From contig CACMQS010000001.1 in NCBI GenBank assembly GCA_902615845.1, forward strand, positions 114,055 to 178,054: a stretch of DNA of 64,000 bases. The letters are read 5' to 3'. This stretch comes from an uncultured Alphaproteobacteria bacterium (lineage in GTDB: Bacteria > Pseudomonadota > Alphaproteobacteria > HIMB59 > GCA-002718135). Both the position numbers and the translations under genes were made by a program. Shown in pieces: positions 61,101-64,000 of this stretch (positions are counted from its first letter, which is position 1; each line of letters opens with the position of its first letter). Under the pieces are notes generated by a model. That model made no database searches. It worked only from the letters and a program-made list of their open reading frames with translations, and was not told the DNA's origin.

Positions 61101-62036
61101 TTATTCAATAAGAATTTCAGTTTCCTTATAACCTTTTGAGATAAAGTATGAAACCAAATTATTTGCTTCTTTATTTTCTAAAGGTCCAATAATTACGTCA
61201 TATTTGGAATTATTTTTTTCAGAAGTATATTTTAGATTATTATCATAATTATCTAATACTGATTGAATACTCTCATAGTTTTCAAACCCAGTAACTCTTA
61301 AATACAATTTAAAATCAGTTATTTTTTCTGATTTAATTTCAATTGGTTCTTCTGTAATTATAGTAGCTTCATCATTAGAATCCATATTTTCATCAATTTC
61401 TTCAATAGATACAATTTCTGTTGGTGCAGACAAGATAGTTTCATCAAAATTTTCTTCATTTAATGAATTTGCAACACTCTTCCATTGTTTACTAGCATCA
61501 GAAAGTATTTCTACTTTTACAGTAGCTATTTTAGATTTATAAAATCCAAGAAGTTGTGCAACTTTTCTTGAAACCTGAATAATAACTGCATTATCATCAT
61601 GTCTATCTATTATTTTTATATTTATAGAAAGTCCATTATCCAAGTTAGTTACTTTGACCATACTTGGTATAGGTAATGTTTTATGTCTACCAAGTAACTC
61701 TGTAACTTTATTTTTATCATTGTTTACAGTTTTAATATTGTGTAATTCCTTACCATAAAAAGAAGAAAGTCCGATTTCCGAATAATTATAATTTTCCTCT
61801 GGAATGTAACTAACCCCTTCAATAAAATAAGGCTCACCAACATAATAAAAAATATTATCTTTAGTTTTTTTATTGGTTAATTGATTTTTTTCTTTTTTAT
61901 CTTCTTTTTTATTTTCAATTATTTTTTCTATTTTATTTGTGCTATTTTCTACAACATCAGAAACATTATTTAGATTTAATTCATTGCAAGAAAATATAAA
62001 TAAAAGAAAAATTAAACTAATTAGATATTTTATCAC
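61101..62036 (-). CDS. rlpA: RlpA-like septal lytic transglycosylase
   Basis: A 311-residue lipoprotein (lipobox LLFIFSC) with a double-psi beta-barrel domain (about residues 80-185) and a C-terminal SPOR domain (about 235-311). The catalytic positions known from Pseudomonas RlpA are kept: His in RHKTLP and Asp in IIDRHDDN. The usual ASWYG is SSFYG. The linker between domains is acidic. It cleaves denuded glycan strands at the septum. The start is GTG at 62036; it overlaps the mltB stop by 20 bases. Confidence 0.9.
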   Translation of the reverse strand: MIKYLISLIFLLFIFSCNELNLNNVSDVVENSTNKIEKIIENKKEDKKEKNQLTNKKTKDNIFYYVGEPYFIEGVSYIPEENYNYSEIGLSSFYGKELHNIKTVNNDKNKVTELLGRHKTLPIPSMVKVTNLDNGLSINIKIIDRHDDNAVIIQVSRKVAQLLGFYKSKIATVKVEILSDASKQWKSVANSLNEENFDETILSAPTEIVSIEEIDENMDSNDEATIITEEPIEIKSEKITDFKLYLRVTGFENYESIQSVLDNYDNNLKYTSEKNNSKYDVIIGPLENKEANNLVSYFISKGYKETEILIE

Positions 62037-63054
62037 TTAGGAGACCCACTGATACAGCATAATATGATGAACAATTATAATAAAGAATATTTTTGTAATT
62101 AGGATAAACTATGAACATTCTTCCATCTATCCCATCAGGCATTATTAATCTAGCTTCTAAATCATCTCTTATTGGTAAAGGATCTCCATTGATCTTTGTA
62201 AATCCTAATTTTGACCATTCGGATAGAGTTTTAGGAATTGATCTACGTTTAACTGCTCCACAACCTTTGGGGTTAACTTGTTTTATAGAATCAAAAAAAG
62301 ATGAAGAAATATTTTTTGGTGGAAGGACTTCTCTTCCCCAAGTACTATCATTAGACCATGGATTTTTATCTAATGAAGTCAAATAGTTTGCAGTACTAGC
62401 AAAAGCATCTGCATAACTATTCCAGATATCAATACCATTGCCATCCCAATCATATGCAGTTTCTAAAAAAGTTGTAGGGATCATTTGTGTCATACCAACC
62501 GCTCCACCCCAACTACCTTTTAGTTCTCCATTTGGAACAAGATTTTTATCTAATATTTCAAGAGCAGCAAATAATTGTTTTTTATAAAAGTCACTTCTTC
62601 TTCTATCAAATGCAAGAGTGGTTATCGCGATAATGGAATTTATTTTTCCTTGATTTCTTCCATAATAACTTTCCATACCTAATACAGCAACTATAAATCT
62701 TGATTGTATTTTAAAATAATCTCCAATTTCTTTTAATAAATCTTCATGTTTTTTTAAAAAATTTTTTCCTGCAAAAACTTTATCTTTAGTAATTGTATAA
62801 AATAAATACTCATCTAGAGTCATTGTTGATGCCGGCTGGCATCTATCACGCATAATAATTTTACTTTGTGGCTTAACATCATTTAAATTATTTGAAATAG
62901 TATTTTGACTTATACCTCTTTCAAGTGCTTCTTGTTTTATATTAGTCAGCCAACTGTTCCATTCATCATCTGTTGGCATTTTCGGTTTTTCACAATCAGT
63001 TGCATAAGATTTGAAAGAAATAAAAATAAAGAATACTATAAACCTAATAATCAT
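62017..63054 (-). CDS. mltB: Lytic murein transglycosylase MltB-like (GH103)
   Basis: A 345-residue GH103 transglycosylase with signal peptide (about residues 1-18) and no lipobox, so it is periplasmic soluble. The catalytic Glu is E128 in VLGMESYYGRNQG; the further motifs GSWGGAVGMTQMIPTTF and SYADAFASTANYL are family hallmarks. It cleaves glycan strands with formation of 1,6-anhydro-MurNAc. It is the first gene of the wall-enzyme set and has a typical length. Confidence 0.95.
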   Translation of the reverse strand: MIIRFIVFFIFISFKSYATDCEKPKMPTDDEWNSWLTNIKQEALERGISQNTISNNLNDVKPQSKIIMRDRCQPASTMTLDEYLFYTITKDKVFAGKNFLKKHEDLLKEIGDYFKIQSRFIVAVLGMESYYGRNQGKINSIIAITTLAFDRRRSDFYKKQLFAALEILDKNLVPNGELKGSWGGAVGMTQMIPTTFLETAYDWDGNGIDIWNSYADAFASTANYLTSLDKNPWSNDSTWGREVLPPKNISSSFFDSIKQVNPKGCGAVKRRSIPKTLSEWSKLGFTKINGDPLPIRDDLEARLIMPDGIDGRMFIVYPNYKNILYYNCSSYYAVSVGLLSDKISN

Positions 63055-63107
63055 TAACTAAAATTACCAAAACTATCGTCAATTAGGAAATGATAATACT
63101 TAATATT

Positions 63108-63134
63108 TTGACATTTTTAGGATGAAACTATAGT
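63108..63134 (+). promoter_or_regulatory. Probable sigma-70 promoter of tRNA-Ser
   Basis: TTGACA at 63108-63113 and TATAGT at 63129-63134 precede the tRNA-Ser gene. The spacer is 15 bp, shorter than the ideal 17, but the -35 box is a perfect consensus and the predicted transcript would begin only a few bases before the tRNA 5' end (63147). Confidence 0.6.
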
Positions 63135-63146
63135 AGGCTTTTAAAC

Positions 63147-63236
63147 GGAGAGATGGCTGAGCGGTTGAAAGCACCGGTCTTGAAAACCGGCAACGGGGCA
63201 ACTCGTTCGTGAGTTCGAATCTCACTCTCTCCGCCA
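63147..63236 (+). tRNA. tRNA-Ser (anticodon UGA)
   Basis: A class II tRNA of 90 nt with acceptor stem GGAGAGA/TCTCTCC (63147-63153 with 63226-63232), anticodon stem CCGGT/ACCGG with loop CTTGAAA, a long variable arm and the T arm GTTCGAATC. The anticodon TGA is at 63181-63183. The 3' CCA is encoded (63234-63236). It lies just before the convergent sulfotransferase gene. Confidence 0.97.
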
Positions 63237-63243
63237 TTATCCT

Positions 63244-64000
63244 CTAAATATAATTAAAATACTTCATTAATGATTTGAGATTTTTCTCAATAAGCTTAGC
63301 TTGTGAATTAGATAATATATCTTTCCATTGATTAGATGTTCCTGATCTGAAAAATTTAGAATGTTTTGTAGCTTCATCAAAACCATTTTTATCTTCTAAA
63401 TTTCTTAAATTAGTAAAATTTGTATTTTCTATTATTTTGTCAATGTCTTGGTCACTTAAGTTTATATTTAATCTGTGTATTTTATTAAGAAATTTCGTAA
63501 TATTTAATATAATTTTTTTTGGATTTAATTTTAAATCTTCATACTTTATGATCAATCTAGGAACACTATTATAATTTAACCAGGATTGAACATTAAGTTC
63601 CCAAGTTGAAAGTAATTCTTGCGCTCCATTAGTTGTAATCATTAAACTTTTTGAAAAAAGAAATTCATCAATAGTTTTATCAATTTCTTTACCTGAAAAA
63701 TTTTTAAGAGAAACTATTATGTCTCTAGGATCTCTAACTATATAAATAAAACCTGCATTTACCGTTTCATTTGTAAAATTTTTATGTCTTGCACTATGAG
63801 TTTTAAATATATTCAGATGATTTACTTTATTATTTAATATTTTTTGACATTTAATAATATTTTGTGAAATCCAATCAAAATGTAATTCATTATTATTTGA
63901 ATAAACTTTATTTTCAAATTCACTAAAATGTTTTTTAATTGATAGTAAAGGTATTAATTTTAAATCATTCAGGCTAAAATCTTTGTCAAAATTATAAAAA
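63244..64000 (-). CDS. Sulfotransferase domain protein, 5' part beyond the window
   Basis: The frame is open from the stop at 63244 to the window edge (64000) without a start codon that fits a complete protein, so the N-terminus lies outside. Visible: KTHSARHKN, and FIYIVRDPRDIIVSLKNF (the PAPS 3'-phosphate motif RDPRD...S). The C-terminal RSGTSNQWKDILSN contains the RKGxxGDWK-like block of sulfotransferases. It transfers sulfate from PAPS to an unknown acceptor. The P-loop-like 5'-phosphosulfate motif would be upstream of the window end. Confidence 0.88.
   Translation of the reverse strand, partial: FYNFDKDFSLNDLKLIPLLSIKKHFSEFENKVYSNNNELHFDWISQNIIKCQKILNNKVNHLNIFKTHSARHKNFTNETVNAGFIYIVRDPRDIIVSLKNFSGKEIDKTIDEFLFSKSLMITTNGAQELLSTWELNVQSWLNYNSVPRLIIKYEDLKLNPKKIILNITKFLNKIHRLNINLSDQDIDKIIENTNFTNLRNLEDKNGFDEATKHSKFFRSGTSNQWKDILSNSQAKLIEKNLKSLMKYFNYI

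Overview
The window is strongly AT-rich bacterial chromosome with very short intergenic spaces, many overlapping gene ends and no mobile elements, phage genes or CRISPR. The 55.3-63.1 kb block (mltB, rlpA, D-Ala-D-Ala carboxypeptidase, tmk, holB, metG, tatD, MBL-fold hydrolase) is a gene order characteristic of Alphaproteobacteria. With the base composition, a SAM-II/SAM-V-like leader, tandem glutamine riboswitches and many single-gene transporters, this suggests a streamlined planktonic marine alphaproteobacterium (SAR11/HIMB59-like in style). That placement is inference; no rRNA or other marker is present.

Layout. 0-1.7 kb: bactofilin, small proteins, and a SAM-II/V-type leader plus intrinsic terminator ahead of an 85-residue orphan. 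1.7-6.6 kb: complete urease operon ureDABCEFG on the minus strand, then tRNA-Arg(CCU). 6.7-11.8 kb: CUT1 sugar ABC transporter without an ATPase, an FGGY sugar kinase and an overlooked small membrane protein. 11.9-18.2 kb: Atm1-type ABC exporter, aldo/keto reductase, membrane-anchored sugar-dehydrogenase-like propeller, GH32/43-like glycosidase and a sugar-nucleotide-type SDR. 18.2-19.7 kb: small membrane proteins.

19.7-23.6 kb: a minus-strand operon of circularly permuted ATP-grasp, alpha-E and transglutaminase-like proteins. It is preceded by two tandem glutamine (glnA-type) riboswitch aptamers, an 11-nt anti-aptamer sequence and a short upstream ORF coupled to the first gene. This is the most interesting system in the window: a poorly understood amide/peptide-ligation module apparently wired to glutamine.

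23.6-33.7 kb: phosphatidylcholine synthase, Nudix hydrolase, a PhrB-type photolyase that has lost its Fe-S ligand loop, secreted/lipoprotein genes, a renalase-like flavoprotein, AlaC-type aminotransferase, a YugP-like zinc peptidase and an unusual cNMP-cNMP-acyltransferase-SGNH fusion. 33.7-37.8 kb: Gfo/Idh/MocA oxidoreductase, an ApnL-like protein and a TTC38-like protein, probably sugar-acid catabolism. 37.8-48.4 kb: five EamA/DMT exporters interleaved with an MFS carrier, YjbQ, a cupin, PhyH dioxygenase, HDAC-fold deacetylase and a four-CxxC zinc protein. 48.4-55.3 kb: TupA-like tungstate-binding protein, 2OG oxygenase, SelO, M81 peptidase, pterin dehydratase, SMP-30 lactonase and a beta-hydroxyacid dehydrogenase. 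55.3-64 kb: the housekeeping cluster, tRNA-Ser(UGA) and a truncated sulfotransferase at the window edge.

Shared themes are nitrogen acquisition and sensing (urease, glutamine riboswitches), RNA-based regulation in place of protein regulators (no transcription factor of a recognised family was seen), and scavenging or export of small metabolites.
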